Shown here: positions 43,976 through 56,144 of the stretch, in pieces
Layout: every line of letters begins with the position of its first letter
How positions within the stretch are numbered: position 1 is the first letter of the stretch
Origin: Chrysopilus asiliformis
Taxonomy: Eukaryota; Arthropoda; Insecta; Diptera; Rhagionidae
Direction of reading: 5' to 3'
Assembly: GCA_964034945.1 (NCBI GenBank)
Contig: OZ035963.1
Location: forward strand, 45,891,332-45,955,331
Length of the DNA stretch: 64,000 nucleotides
Program-made: the position numbers and the translations under genes
The notes under the pieces: generated by a model
What the model saw: the letters and a program-made list of their open reading frames with translations, nothing else
Told to the model about the DNA's origin: nothing
Databases searched by the model: none

Positions 43976-44986
43976 ATGGTGGCAACGAACAAGGGCAATC
44001 TGAAGCCGAAACCAGGTGGCAACGGTAAGAAACTGCGGTCGGCAGGCCCAATGAACGGAATTAATAAACGGTTTAATGGCCGAGCTGGCATGAACGCGAT
44101 GTTCAATCCCAGTCAAATTCCGGACAATCCGGGCTACTTGGACTTCAATCTCAATTTCAACGAGCCGCCCGCGCCTTCTCGGCCCCCTGTGCCGTCTAAG
44201 TTGGCCGCGAAAGGCCCAAATGCACAGAAGAACAATGGTCGGCGCCGAGTCCCGGTGCAAAATGTTGGCGGGGGAATGGTTCGCAACAAACAAAGAAACC
44301 AGAATAACGGCTGGGCCCCGCGCATCCCGAATGTAATGGCCAACAGTCAACGACCACTTCCGCCTCTAGGCAATGGGAGGAACTTCCGTAACGGGCCGAT
44401 GCGCCACGGCGGGACAATGGGCCGGCCTCTGCCGCCACCGATGATGCGGCCTCCCATGCCGCCACCCCCACCACGCTGTTTCGGTCCACCTAGGCCGTTG
44501 ATTCCACCGATGGGGCCCATGGGTGGTCCAATGTGCCCCCCGGGCCCCCCAATGCGAGTTCCGCCTCGTCCAATGATGACGAGAAGTGGCGGGGCTGTTG
44601 GACCGATGCCTCCTGTTGGCGGAGGCCCGATCCGTCGCGGCAAAAATATCATCGCCGGCAACAGGAAGAACTTGAAAAATCGTAAGCTGCGCCCTGGCTC
44701 GGTGCAAGGAGCTGGAGGCCATCCCACCAAGGCGACTCCCAAAAAGTCTGTCGGCAGTAAGAAGACGCTGAAGGAGATAGTAAGCCAATATCCGCTGGAC
44801 AAGCCATGGGTTAACGAGGAGATTCGTGGCGAGCACAAAAAGAAGGAAGACATCGAGAACAAACTGAAAGGTAACAAAGACGACAAGCTTTTTGCAGAGT
44901 TCAAGATCCAGCGGGACAAATTCGTCACAATGTACGAAGCTGCGCGACTCGAGTTCATCGGAAAACACCCTGAAAAGGTAAACTGA
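43976..44986 (+). CDS. Basic Pro/Gly/Asn-rich protein, single exon, 336 aa, family not recognised
   Basis: Starts at ATG 43976 (MVATNKGNLKPKPGGNGKK) and ends KHPEKVN at TGA 44984-44986. Residues 1-130 are basic and Asn/Gly-rich. Residues 130-215 are dominated by Pro, Met, Gly and Arg (PPPMMRPPMPPPPPR, then PPMGPMGGPMCPPGPP). Residues 215-265 are Lys/Arg-rich. The last ~70 residues are a charged, helical-looking domain from KKTLKEIVSQYPLDKPWV to FVTMYEAARLEFIGKHPEK. Codon use is GC-richer than all surrounding DNA, which supports a conserved gene. The composition suggests a nuclear RNA- or chromatin-associated protein; this is inference only. The end reads GAAAAGGTAAACTGA, so AAG|GTAAAC could be a splice donor and the protein might continue. 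Long frames on - here are shadows. Confidence 0.75.
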   Translation: MVATNKGNLKPKPGGNGKKLRSAGPMNGINKRFNGRAGMNAMFNPSQIPDNPGYLDFNLNFNEPPAPSRPPVPSKLAAKGPNAQKNNGRRRVPVQNVGGGMVRNKQRNQNNGWAPRIPNVMANSQRPLPPLGNGRNFRNGPMRHGGTMGRPLPPPMMRPPMPPPPPRCFGPPRPLIPPMGPMGGPMCPPGPPMRVPPRPMMTRSGGAVGPMPPVGGGPIRRGKNIIAGNRKNLKNRKLRPGSVQGAGGHPTKATPKKSVGSKKTLKEIVSQYPLDKPWVNEEIRGEHKKKEDIENKLKGNKDDKLFAEFKIQRDKFVTMYEAARLEFIGKHPEKVN

Positions 44987-46768
44987 CTGAATTGACATTA
45001 AAAAAAACCCATTTGTGCCTTCAGCGCGTTTTGTTTTGTTAATTTTTATTTTATTTTTTTTCACCTAACATAAAATTTACACTTCGTCGTCTTTTCCGGA
45101 TTTCTGTCTGTTTTGTGATTTCAAATTGTACCTATTTGAAAAAAAGCTACATATCAAAAGTAATTTTTCATGCATATTTTTAAACTCATCTGAAGTCAAT
45201 TAGAGTACTAAGGAAAAACTTAAATATTTGTTTCATAAGATGTATAAATTTAAAATAACTTTATTTATTTATTAATTTTAGTATTTTGTAAATTAGGGAT
45301 AAAACTTTTGCAACTGAAATTTTCATGCTGCACAAAATTAGATAAAAGAAAATTTCAATAAACTGAGAATTAATATTCTATAAAACTAAACATTTTCCCA
45401 ATGTGGGATATTGAAATACTAAACGAAACGGTGAAATTCTAGTTAATGGTAAAATAACGCCTCAGACAATTTGTTGGCGAAAAACATTTGTTTAAACAGT
45501 TTTTAATTAGAAACCTTTAGTCAAAAATATTCAAGAATGTTGAGAAAGCATAGAGCGCCGTTGCCCGAGTTAATTCGAGTGTTTACAATAGGTTAACATA
45601 CAAAAATTAGATTATTTTTATTCCAGAAATGAATTGAATTTCTTTCTTGGCTCGCATAGCTCATTGCAAGTGAAGAGCGGGGACTTATTTCCTTTTTCTT
45701 GGTGTGGTCCTAAATTCCACTAGTGAATCTGCCAGCCAATAGTAGAAAAATAAAATGTAATCGAAATTTTTTACAGTAATTTGGTTCTGAACTAATGTTT
45801 TCTAATACTACTATTTAACAAGGGAAACACGTCGACGACTTTTCAATCCAGACGCCGTCATCAACCGTAGTAAACTAAATATAAAGTGGTTAAACGGAAA
45901 ACTAAATATAAACCATAAAACAATAAAAAAACACTCAAAAAACAACCAAAAACAATCAAAAATATCAGTTGTGATCACCACAAATCTTTCCTTTGCAATA
46001 TTTCAATTTTTGGAAAAAATATATAAAACAATATTTTTTTCAAATATCTCGGAAACCGTTAAAGATACGTAAAAACCGTAAAAGCAAAAAATATAGGAAA
46101 TTTTATTTGTTCTAAAGTTGGACGAGGGATGTATCAGAAATTAGTAACAAAAGCGAAACTTTAGATGTAAAAACTTATTTTTGTTGTTTTCCAAAATATT
46201 CTCCATGATACACTATTGCATACGTTGGGACCAAGGTAACCTCCTTCCGCTAATTGAACAAAAAATAAACACTTAATTTTTCACTCAAACAATAAATTCA
46301 TCATGTGTAACCTAATACAAGCGAAATTCGCAATTGAGGGGCCTAGAAGTAAAAGGGTTCAAGTGCACTTTTTGTAGTTCCGAGAGAAATGGGTTTAAAG
46401 TTAAATTAAATTTCAAAATTCCATAACTTTAGGAAACTATGTAAATATTTTAGTTTTATTTAAAGGCAAAAAAACATTACAATACATTACATCATTTTAT
46501 TTCCAAGTAAGGGTATCCTTTAGGTGTGATAATCTGCACTTAGATCATTTATTTAAAAAACTCCTAGGCCCCTCAATTATAATTATCATTAAAAATAAAC
46601 TCGGAATAACCTCGATTTCTTGGAGAATAAATATTGAGTAGAAACCAATTAACTCCAGTATTCGAAATATTTTCTATATTTATTACCTCACAAAATTCAT
46701 CGCTTCAATTGAAATTAGTTGTCTCTGAAATTATAGTTTCTTCTTCTTTATCTACTTGGTTATCATCT
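44987..46768. other. 3' flank of the 43976 gene; no other gene seen
   Basis: AATAAA at about 45356 is a candidate poly(A) signal. The rest is AT-rich. Confidence 0.4.
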
Positions 46769-47252
46769 GAGAAGATTATTATAAGCATGAAAAAATCGAT
46801 TTTAAGCGCTTAAAAAAGCATGAAAACATGACCAAATATGCGCGAAAAATATGCACGGAAATAAAGGCTTAAAAAAAAGTATCCATGGAATAGTGAAATT
46901 TGGCCTTTATTCATCGTTGCAGTAACAATGAACAACCATATGTTGTTTGAGATTTTCGAACAAAAAAGGTCTACATCTTTCTGTCAAAAATGTGCCGTAA
47001 ACAGAAAATGAGCATTCGACATCAGCTGACGTCACAGGGCAATATGTATTTGAACATCGCTAGCTCATTTGAAGTAATACTTTGTCGTATTGAATACCTT
47101 TCAGTAAATAAAAAAATATTTGCGAATAACAATTAATTAACAGCGATGACGTAAACATTTGCGCTAACCGTGTGGTCATAGAAAAGATAAGGAATCGTTG
47201 AAAAATGCTGCCATACTGCTGGCGTTAGCAGCATCGACCAATGTCATATTCA

Positions 47253-47907
47253 TAGCCCTATTATGTAAGTCGTGCGGACTCGTCAGTCCGCAGCGACTGT
47301 CAAGTCCGTTCCGCAGTGATTTGGTATTATGTAAGTCCGCATGCCGTTTGCGGACTAGACTCGCTGCGATCATATGCGTTGGTTCGCGTTGAACTGTCAA
47401 ACGTGAGAAAGATTCGTTTCAGTTGTCAAAGATTTTATTTATTTTTCAAAAATATAGCAATGTTTCCAAGTGTAGCGCTTTTTTCCTTTAATGATAATAA
47501 CAACACTGATATGGAATGTATAAGAAAATCAATTAGAGATGCTCCCAGAAATCGTTCACCTCCTGTTTTGTTTTCCCTGTCGGGAACCCACTGGCGATCT
47601 CAGAGACCTTCTCCATTTCCTCGATCAGAGTTTTGAATTGTCTTTGAGTTGTTTGCTTCATTGCCTTATCTATATATAAAAAAAATGTTAATTATAAATA
47701 TATAAATAAGAAAAAAGCATTTTCTTACACAGTCTCTTTTACTCATAACCTCGAAATGTCAGTGGAAAAGGTGAGTCCGCAGCCATATAGATGCGGACTT
47801 GAAATTGCTTGAAAAACAGGTCTTGCGGGCTACCATAATATCAAAACAGTCCGCAGTGGCAGATTTGCCGCAGTACGACGAGTCGCGCGACTTCCATAAT
47901 AGGGCTA
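47253..47907. mobile_element. MITE inserted in the hAT transposase pseudogene
   Basis: 655 bp with inverted ends TAGCCCTATTATGTAAGTCG and CGACTTCCATAATAGGGCTA, and TCA duplicated at 47250-47252 and 47908-47910. Many GTCCGCA motifs. 3-bp duplication suggests a Harbinger-like type. Its open frames are chance. Confidence 0.8.
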
Positions 47908-48582
47908 TCAATAAATAATATTTTCCACGTTCTGGGCTGTTTTCGTACAAACACGAAATTTACGACTAATCGCTGCTCAATGTCCGTCGTTTCATCGATA
48001 GATACCCAAATGCATTTATTGGCTGCCTTCGCTCGTAGATTTTTGATGCATTCATCGTAAAGCATCGGAACATATTCTTGTCGAGAAAACTGACAACACT
48101 TGGATGGCCCACTTTTTTCAATGGTATATTTGCTTCGAGAAATGTCTTACACAGATCCATATTAAACGAATTTATTTGTTGCGACTGTTGATATTCGGTA
48201 AGAAACGTTTGCGAGCTCGTGCTCACCTTATTGCGTTTGTCGATTGCGTTTGTGTGTTTTTTTTGTACCGATATGTTGTTTTACGTTGAATAATTTATTT
48301 CCAGTTACAGTGCAATTGCATAAAATAACAGAAGGGAATCGAGGAACAAAAATTTTTGATGTACGAAGAACTTTCCGAGCCTAGTATTTCCTAAATTTTC
48401 CCCCTTTTTTGTATCTAATCGAAAAAGTTTACCTTTCTGGTGCTTTCGGTACCCTAAAAAACGTTCTGTCGGGATTTTTTAAGCTGTCCGCGGAACATTG
48501 CTTTGACGAGGCATTTTAAAAATTCCAATTTTGGCATAATAAATAGTTGTTCCAACCTTTCTCGGAGGCATTGAACTAAAAA

Positions 48583-48612
48583 TGTAAACAAAACGACGTC
48601 GTTTTGTTTACA
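48583..48612. repeat. Perfect 30-bp palindrome
   Basis: Arms TGTAAACAAAACGAC and GTCGTTTTGTTTACA meet without a spacer. It lies in the segment that separates the N-terminal and middle parts of the transposase pseudogene. Confidence 0.8.
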
Positions 48613-49457
48613 AGTGATATGCGTTTGTGTGCAAAGAAGAAAAAATGCAAACAGGGTTGCAATGGAAATAGTTTTTGGTTGATTTTCAATTTTGGCAGAA
48701 AATGAGTTTCTTGGAATGGATAAAACCAAAACTCGATCGAATTGTCATTTTATCGATCCGACATAGCGTTTTATGTTCTAAAAAGTGTTTTGTGTGAGGA
48801 GAAGTTAGATTTTTTCGATTGCTGGAATAATGAAAAAAATTCCGTATCAAACCCTGCAAAACAAATTTCGCATGTTATATTTTTTATCTCTTTTGCGTGT
48901 TCTGTTTGACTATGAAGGCAAGAAAAGGAATTCCGGAAATTTCGAAGATTTAAAGCGAGTCGAAGATATTTTTTTCTATCGCCGATTCTTCTCTCTACCG
49001 TGCGACATTGAAATTCTCGATTGTTTCCCTTCTGTTATTCTGTGATAAAATACAGAACAAAACCGAATGATCAGCGCGGAAAACTCCGGGATACTCGCAT
49101 ACCATTCGCGACAAAAACTCACGCACAGTTTCTTTCTCTTTCGGCATTTTGGTATGTGTGTCACTGGAGGAAAACAAACTCAGCTGTTAAACATTTTGTA
49201 ATGGCTGCACACACTGAAGTTTTGTGTGTACCCAGTACAGTATTTTGTGTGCTGTATAGTTTATGCATTCAACTCTTTGTGGTGTGGGCAACACGTTCCA
49301 TTTTGTTATCAAGCCGAAATCGGAGATATAAATAAAGAAAAATATCACGAGAAATGAGAAAATATTGTTATATATGCTCGATCAATATAAATATGCACGA
49401 TAGGCCAAAATATGCTAAATAAGCAAGCTATATGTACGTGCTTATAATTATCTTCTC

Positions 49458-50489
49458 TCCATAAAATCATCATCATCTCCTCTCCCGGCAGATCCAAAAT
49501 CACAAAAATCAACTTAATATTCAATGCTCCCGACAGCTCCTAATTTACAGAGGTCTTGGATTCGAATCGACACACGATACGATTTGCGCACACGATTTTG
49601 TTTTGAGTTGATATTACTGAACCCGTTCGTATCGTGTTATTAGTATTGCCGCAGTTTGTCTCGATTTTCACACGCAGCTAACTTCACACTGACTTTATAT
49701 GTCAAATAGTACGAGCACGTATTTCTGTTTCCATATATTTTTCAACTTTTTTTTGCATCCGGTTCCCTTGCATATCCCACAGCAAGATCTCTATGCTCTT
49801 TCATGCAGTCCACCATTATTTCAAATTGTTTCTGATTTGTAAGCTTCACCTTAAAAAAAATAATGCCCTGTCGTGTGGCCCAGTCATTGAGGGCCAATCT
49901 GTCGTGTGGCCTCACTCACTGAAGGACAACCACAGATACTCCGGAGCTTTGCTTTGCATCCCGGAAACCCGTAATGATCGCCCCAGAGCCCGATCACCTA
50001 TCACCTACCGGCACGCTTGCTTTACCAGGCTCCTCGCCCGCGGGTGGGGGGGTTTTTGTAGGTTACTTCGGCGATAGACAGGTGTTAACCGTGCCAATCG
50101 GAAGAATAGAAAAGAAATCACTATAAAGGATAGTTAGGAAATATTCAATTTAATCGGCTAAACGGAATGTATTTAACCCATTTATTGACCCTCCCTACTG
50201 GAAGTTGTCGTGTTCCCTTCGGAGGATGGATGAATTAAACAAGCACAATTGTCTATTCACTAGTGTTTATTCACTATTGTTATTAATTTTACAATATACG
50301 ACTGTTGACAAGGGATTTCTTAAACAAGAATCATTGAATATACTACTAATTTAATAACTATTTAAGTAATGGAATAACTGATTGAACTTTTTGGAAATAA
50401 CTATTACTTTACAATATATTCCATATGACATGGAATTCTCAAGCAAGAATGAATCCATTTCTCGTTAACAGCGCTTGAGCTGTTGGCGT
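49458..50489. other. No gene seen; possible retroelement flank
   Basis: Contains a G-rich run CGGGTGGGGGGG at 50039-50052. No coding domains recognised. Confidence 0.3.
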
Positions 50490-50712
50490 CGTTCGAGGGA
50501 ATTCGCAGTGTCAGCGCGTTTTCTTAGCATCCGCCAAACCCATGCACAGCCACTTGTGTGCATCGTAAGCATTTTGTTGTTTACGATGCTAGCGGCATCG
50601 GGTTTCGCCTCTGGCCGACGGAAATGTTTATGCTTAATAAGCATATTACATTCCCGCCCGCCAGGGCTGGCAGTGCGATAAATAAGGGGTGACGGTCAGG
50701 GCCGTCACAAAG
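50490..50712 (+). repeat. LTR-like segment, related to 60720-60942
   Basis: The last ~220 bp resemble 60720-60942: an ACAGCC...GCATCGTAAGCATTT block, GCCAGGGCTGGCA, and the end GGGTGACGGTCAGGGCCGTCACA. Ending in ACA after a GC-rich hairpin fits the end of an LTR; the left border is not resolved and no matching body is seen. Confidence 0.45.
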
Positions 50713-53700
50713 TCGAATCGTTTTACCTCAACCCATAATGGCTTGGCCTCCCCTAAAAGATACGTTCAACAAAACATAATTCAAAGAAACCAAATTTCAA
50801 AATTTAACCAAAATTACAATCATATTAAAATAACTGATTTGTAAGTATAAAATATTTATTTAATTTAGCGACAATCTAACAAAATTTATAGGCGAATATT
50901 AAATATCTAAATCTTCAAATAGAGGAAAATGATTTCTACTATCATACAATATCTATATACAAACATAAAGCAAAAGAAAAATAAATGAATAAATAAAATA
51001 AATAAACAACAAAAAAAAAATCAATATCGAATCTCGCAACACTTTCTTCAACGTATTTATATAATTTTCGTCGATGATTCGGGGAAATTTTGATTTTTCT
51101 TTGGAAGTTGCCTATCGCTAGGCGAAATTTGAATAGTTTAGCATGGCAATTTGCCTATGCACCGGCTGAAAACTATCACCAAAGTGCAAACCAAAACAAA
51201 GTGGCCTTTTTCTCTCAGAATAACCAAACACAAGAAATTTTTGTAAAATTACTTACAGTTTCCTTTCGCGTAGAACATTATTCTGTTTACCAAATTTTTT
51301 TCTGTTTATTATGTTCCATTAATTTTAATTTCCATCGATGGAGTGCACTGCATTGGTGTTTTTCACTTATCTAAAATTGTTTAAAAGAGAGAAAATTACG
51401 AGTAATTTGGGTTGAAATTAAAGATCCAAACTTCCCTTTTTTCTTTGTATATAAAGTTGAAAATTCGCGATAAAACTGAGAACCCTGCTTATCGAATCTT
51501 AACTACAAAATACGACCGAAGCCTATCTTCAGGCGCTGCCTCAGCGATGCTCAAACTTTCTTGGTTCTAATGAATATTGAAGTTCCGATGATCATCAAAA
51601 TTGCTGACGATGAAAATGTTGTCGCTAAACGACTCAAACATAAATATATGTTGCTGCCTCCTCCAGCTGGGTTGAAGGATTCGCTGTAACTTTGAAGATT
51701 TTTTTCTGCAAGTTGGACATCCAAAAATGGCGTCTTCGAATAGATAACCGGAAACAGTTGATTCAAAACCGGAATTCACTTCCTCGTGGCGACTGTTCGT
51801 GACTTCCGAACGCCCAAAAACTGCTTCCAAAAATATTTGAGGGGAAATCAACCTTGGATTTCCTTCGCACTTCGAACAAATTTTTATGCGCAAATTCGCG
51901 CTTCCGATGTCGTGTTTTTTTTAAAAAAAAAGACAAATAAAATGAAACGAAATGTTTATTCACTTAATTTATACATTTATTTTTTGACTTTATTTAAGAA
52001 TTTAACTTTTACAATCAATCGTTTATAGAAAAAAAATGCGCGTTCACTTGATTTAAAATTGAATTCACGTTTATTAAAGGGCCTATCAAGATTTAATTTT
52101 TAATTTGTTTATACCCCTAATTTCATCGCGTATAACGCAATATTTCTGATGGCCGGGGTCTGTGCCCGTGGCCGATTTCTAAATTATTAAAATTTGTTAT
52201 TATTTTTCTGCTACGCGACAAGTCGCGTAATTTTAGTTTTCTATGCAACGTTTAATGCACCGAAAAACAACTGATAGGTCTAGGTCGCGACTAAGGTCGC
52301 GGACCCGAAAGAACTGCTCTTGATTTGACCGTGCAGGTCGTTTTATAAAATTTTGCAAAGGCAAAATTCTTTACTATACTTTTCTTTTTCTCTGTTAATC
52401 TTTTAATTTTAAATCGATTCCATTTCATTTGGAATCGTTAGAAATTGTCGTGGGAGTTGGCCCATCCTATCGTTTAAATTTTCCTTATTGGAAAATATAA
52501 AAATTACTCAATAGTGGGGAGGAATCTGAAAAATAATTTAGTCTCTTTAGATATGTGGGGAAATTTGCCCAACCCACTTTCTTAAATCTCGTTGTTTGTG
52601 AAATATTCCCAAGTAAGATAATAACAAGTTCATCTTGCCCATCCTACTCATGAATTCTCCTTTGGAATTGCATAAGAGATGATGCAAGTAACTGTTGATC
52701 CTTCGTGTGTAGGAGATTTGGTTCCTCCTACTTTTGCTTCTCCTTAAACGAAAAAAGGATGATGCAAAGACGGTTGATCATTCCCGTGTGCCTATTGGTT
52801 GAAATTGAATTGCATCATTATATGCGAAAGGATCTTCTTATGCATGATCATGCATGTTCCTTTTACATGAAAACTATTTTCGACTTGTTCGTTTGGTATG
52901 AAAACCAAACGAACTCAAATTCGTTTTATGTTTTCTCAAATGCATGAATGCGTATTTGACTATTGATTTTATCTTTTAATTTTTCGTATGTTTGTTTACA
53001 TATGATTTAACGGGTTTTCTTCGAACGAAACATAAATTATAAAAGGGATGACTTTTATTACATCACTTGAAATATCTTACATGTTTTTCATTTTAAATAA
53101 AATAGTTTTGTTATTTGAACTTGTGTTCAAATAACAAGTGGAAAAAAATCAAGTCCTTTAACGAGGTTGGTTACGAAAGATCTCGGTCTTTCACTTGATT
53201 TTGATATAAATTTTATGGTGGTGAAATCATACAAAATCCGTTTCACCACACCGATGTCATCAAGAAACCTCGGTTTTCCTTCCAAATTCAAATTAAAACG
53301 CAGAGGGCGGCTAGCCTCGCGGGAGTTTTAGCGTTTCGGATTTTCCTCGTGGATTTTCCTCGTGTTTTCCGCGGGTTTTCCTCAAATTTTTTTGAGTGCT
53401 TAGCCACACCCTCATATAATCCTCTCGGCACCTGAATTAAATTTCACCAAACACGTGGAATTACTATCACACGGTAAAAATCGCTTAACACTCACCTAAA
53501 CTTTTAGCAGGTAATATATAAAAGAATTCCATCCTCCCGCACAAGAAAACTTTTCCTTTTTTTTAAGGAAATAAATCCACTGAGTGGAATAAAAAAAAAA
53601 GAAAACGAACGGGGAATCTTTCCGCCGACGAAAATCCTCCTTCACTCAGCAGTTAAAACAAAGTGATCGTTTGATTTCGAAGAACAATAAAAAGCGATGG

Positions 53701-54412
53701 ATAACAGGAACGAATCGAATCAATAAGAAACGGTTCCTATACAAAGCACTGGCCAAACCAGGCTTAACAAAGTCGTTCGATTCTAAAGGCTGCATCACAC
53801 TGCCATACCACAGCCCTCTCAACAAATAATATAATTTGGAGAAAATTAGCTAAAATATCAACAAAAAATTTACATTTGATCAAAACAATGTTCTTCGAAC
53901 CCATCACTCGTCAAGTAAAATGTCATCGAATCATAACGAGTAAGTCATATACGAATTCGTGTTCCATGATACCATTTGGTCGAATTCGTGTGCCACACGT
54001 TTCAAATCGTGTTCGATAATAAGGCCTCAGATATCTTCTTCAGCCAAATTTTCACCATCAATCAAACTAGCTGTTGGTTTATATTAAAACTCGATCTTTA
54101 CTAATATTTATAAATTCTTTACTCGATGAACAGTTTACATCCAAAAGGCTCAGTGTCTGATCGCTCTCTGACAGGCAAGAGAGCGATATCAAAAACCAGA
54201 GTTTGGCAGATTCCTCAGTGCAGGGATTACTTAATATCAAGCATATTTCGATTAGTTTATAACTCGTTTTAGTTTCACTCTCACTAACTATAATAAACTC
54301 ATAAAAATTTTAATTTGATTACAAGTTAATTTTAAGTTCAATTTTAATTCAATTCGTTTCTGTAAAATACGCAGAAGAACTGGTCAATTCGAAAAATTAT
54401 TTAGATTTACAC
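50713..54412. other. Long AT-rich region without recognised gene
   Basis: Open frames on + and - at 51551-52028 show no family resemblance. A GATTTTCCTCGTG tandem lies near 53338-53367. It could contain decayed retroelement text, but no domain is recognisable. Confidence 0.35.
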
Positions 54413-54415
54413 CTG

Positions 54416-55210
54416 GGGCCTATTTCATAGATAGTACATTACATACATTAGATACATCATACAACTACATCATACACATACAGCACATACATTTTTCTGT
54501 TTCATAGATTCCATTGGAAGTATTGTATGATGTCAAAGTTTGTTGTATCAAATGTATGATTTCTGACATTTCAATGTTTTGATATCTCATTGTGTGAAGA
54601 ATTGAAATAATCGGGTGTTAATATAAATATACATTTTGTAAGAAATGTACCGATTTTGAGAGACAGACACAAGAAAACTCTTACCATTGCGCAGCGACGC
54701 CAATTTTGCCAGGTTATTTTCCTGAATTTTTCGCCGTCTGTATCCTGCACTAGGCCGTACGATCCTGCGAGTTCGGCAATTTCTTTCCAGCCTTTCGAAA
54801 TGTCCTCTTTTGTGATTCGGTTAGAAAATCTTCCGAACAGCAAACTTTTTCTATTTAAAATCTGTTGGAGAACAAGAAGCTGCAGCTGCTTTGTATCCTA
54901 TTATTTACAATTGAAAACATAAAAAATGTAATTACACAATAAATTACTACTTACTTTTGTGAATTTCCTCTTCAAAGCACTCATTTTGTCACTTACAACA
55001 AATATTTGTGCTGTATTAAGTGTATGATACATTGTATGACAGATTTATATGAAACAGAATCATACATTTTTCCAATACTTCCAGTCGATTCTCTGTACAT
55101 ACGTTGATGTATGACAGCTCATGATACAACATTTCTATGAAACAGAAATGCTGTATGATAAGTGTCAAATTGATACATTATGTATGATGTATTATCTATG
55201 AAATAGGCCC
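54416..55210 (-). mobile_element. Harbinger-like element carrying only a Myb-like ORF
   Basis: 795 bp. Inverted ends GGGCCTATTTCATAGATA and TATCTATGAAATAGGCCC, with CTG duplicated at 54413-54415 and 55211-55213. Subterminal ATACAT/TGTATGAT repeats crowd both sides. It codes for the first two exons of a Myb/SANT-like protein but has no DDE transposase. The GGGCC ends plus Myb-like accessory gene are the Harbinger pattern, although CTG is not the usual TWA target. Confidence 0.75.
54685..54984 (-). CDS. Myb/SANT-like DNA-binding protein, truncated (Harbinger accessory ORF)
   Basis: Exon 1, 54984-54955 (MSALKRKFTK), and exon 2, 54897-54685, join in phase 0 across a 57-nt GT-AG intron. Exon 2 has the zeste/NAIF1-type fold: QLQLLVLQQILNRK, then FGRFSNRITKEDISKGWKEI and KITWQNWRRCAM, with well-spaced tryptophans. 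It ends at a GTAAGA donor, but no following exon exists before the element ends, so the protein is cut at about 81 residues. In Harbinger elements this protein helps carry the transposase to the nucleus and to the ends. Confidence 0.65.
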
Positions 55211-55330
55211 CTGGTGATATAAGTTTAAGTTTGTGCATATTATATATATATATATATTTTTTTTTTTGTTAGTGGCTTGCTCATTTTAGTTATATGTTTT
55301 TGGACTATTTTCGATTATTCTTGCTCATCT

Positions 55331-55702
55331 GCAGTAGGATTCTTGGCAAATTCGATAAATAACGATCTGGAAAGTTCGCTAAGGGTATTATTTTGTATAG
55401 GAAAATTTAAATACAATCTTGACAATAGCGGCGAATTTAAAATTTGTTTTAAATTCGAAATATTTTGAAAAGTAAACAAATAACAATTTTCTTTCGAACA
55501 AGTGTAATATTTAGCTGTGCAAAGTATTTATATAAGTCCGGCGGCCAGCCAGCAGATTTTTATGCAATTCTAAAAAAGAAAAGTCTCCGAAAATCGTTTT
55601 AGAATTTCCCCAGATTAGCCAAATGAAAAGGTTTTACGGTTTTGGGAAAAAAATTTAACAATCACAACAAAAAAATTGTCACAGAAATAAACACAAATGT
55701 TT
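55331..55702. repeat. Element Z, copy 2 (partial)
   Basis: Matches 13776-13932 and 14567-14830 without the pogo insertion, starting GCAGTAGGATTCTTGGCA. It is cut at 55702 by the Gypsy LTR. The other half was not found beyond the Gypsy remnant. Confidence 0.8.
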
Positions 55703-55911
55703 TGTCTTACTATTCGTTTCGATAGACTACCTCCGACGCCCGTTACAATGGATCTGTAAGCTTAATTCAACCATATCGCCGGGGGTAGCCATCGTGTGAG
55801 AGATATGGATTATACGACAGAAAGAGAGGCGGGATTTCCCTCCCTGAACTACTACAGTGGACTACTGTTCGGCCAGCGAGCCGGTTACCACCACATTTGA
55901 TTGAGGCTACA
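55703..55911 (-). repeat. Gypsy 3' LTR (209 bp)
   Basis: On - it begins TGTAGCCTCAATC directly after the polypurine tract AAAAAAAAGGGGGT and ends GTAAGACA, thus TG...CA. It lies 3' of the Gypsy integrase and inserts into element Z copy 2. Confidence 0.65.
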
Positions 55912-56144
55912 ACCCCCTTTTTTTTATAGATTTAGGATGATTTTTGTTTTCTTTGCCAGCGCCAGTAAAACCGCTACATTGGCCCAACAGCCAAGGTTGA
56001 CATTTCACTGACCTGGCCAATGAGGCTCTGTTCACGTCCTCCATATAGTTAGGACTCCAGTGTAGCTTGATCTCTGAAACAATTTAACTAGATTAAAAAC
56101 AGTAGATATATAGATTTAGTAGATCGTTTTAAGTGTATTTCAAA

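Larger units (their letters stand above)
46908..49148 (-). pseudogene. hAT (CGBP1-like) transposase pseudogene
   Basis: Read on -. N-terminus 49148 to about 48990: MPKEKETVREFLSRM, then FRADHSVLFC, a BED-like zinc-finger start. Middle, about 48283 to 47911: SSQTFLTEYQ, INSFNMDLCKTFLEANIPL, a frameshift, then AANKCIWVSIDETTDIEQR with the conserved DETTD-type catalytic region. Then the MITE. Then 47251-47160: TLVDAANASSMAAFFNDSLSFL followed by TGA where Trp is expected. C-terminus about 47060-46908: CPVTSADVECSFSVYG, then FENLKQHMVVHCYCND, the hAT dimerisation block. Several frameshifts, a stop and two inserted stretches make it non-functional. Confidence 0.8.
46769..49457 (-). mobile_element. 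Dead hAT element with CGBP1-like transposase
   Basis: Inverted ends GAGAAGATTATTATAAGCAT and GCTTATAATTATCTTCTC (about 21 bp, two mismatches). TATGC-type motifs recur inside both ends. It carries transposase remnants on - and is split by a MITE at 47253-47907. The true end and duplication are not firm, because hAT ends usually start CA or TA. Confidence 0.6.

Noticed and set aside
44134..45064. Several long ORFs on - and in other frames
   Set aside because: Shadows of the GC-rich gene at 43976-44986; the proteins have no family resemblance and arise from low stop density.
47316..47636. 106-aa ORF on +
   Set aside because: Contained in the MITE at 47253-47907, which interrupts a transposase; no resemblance to any protein.
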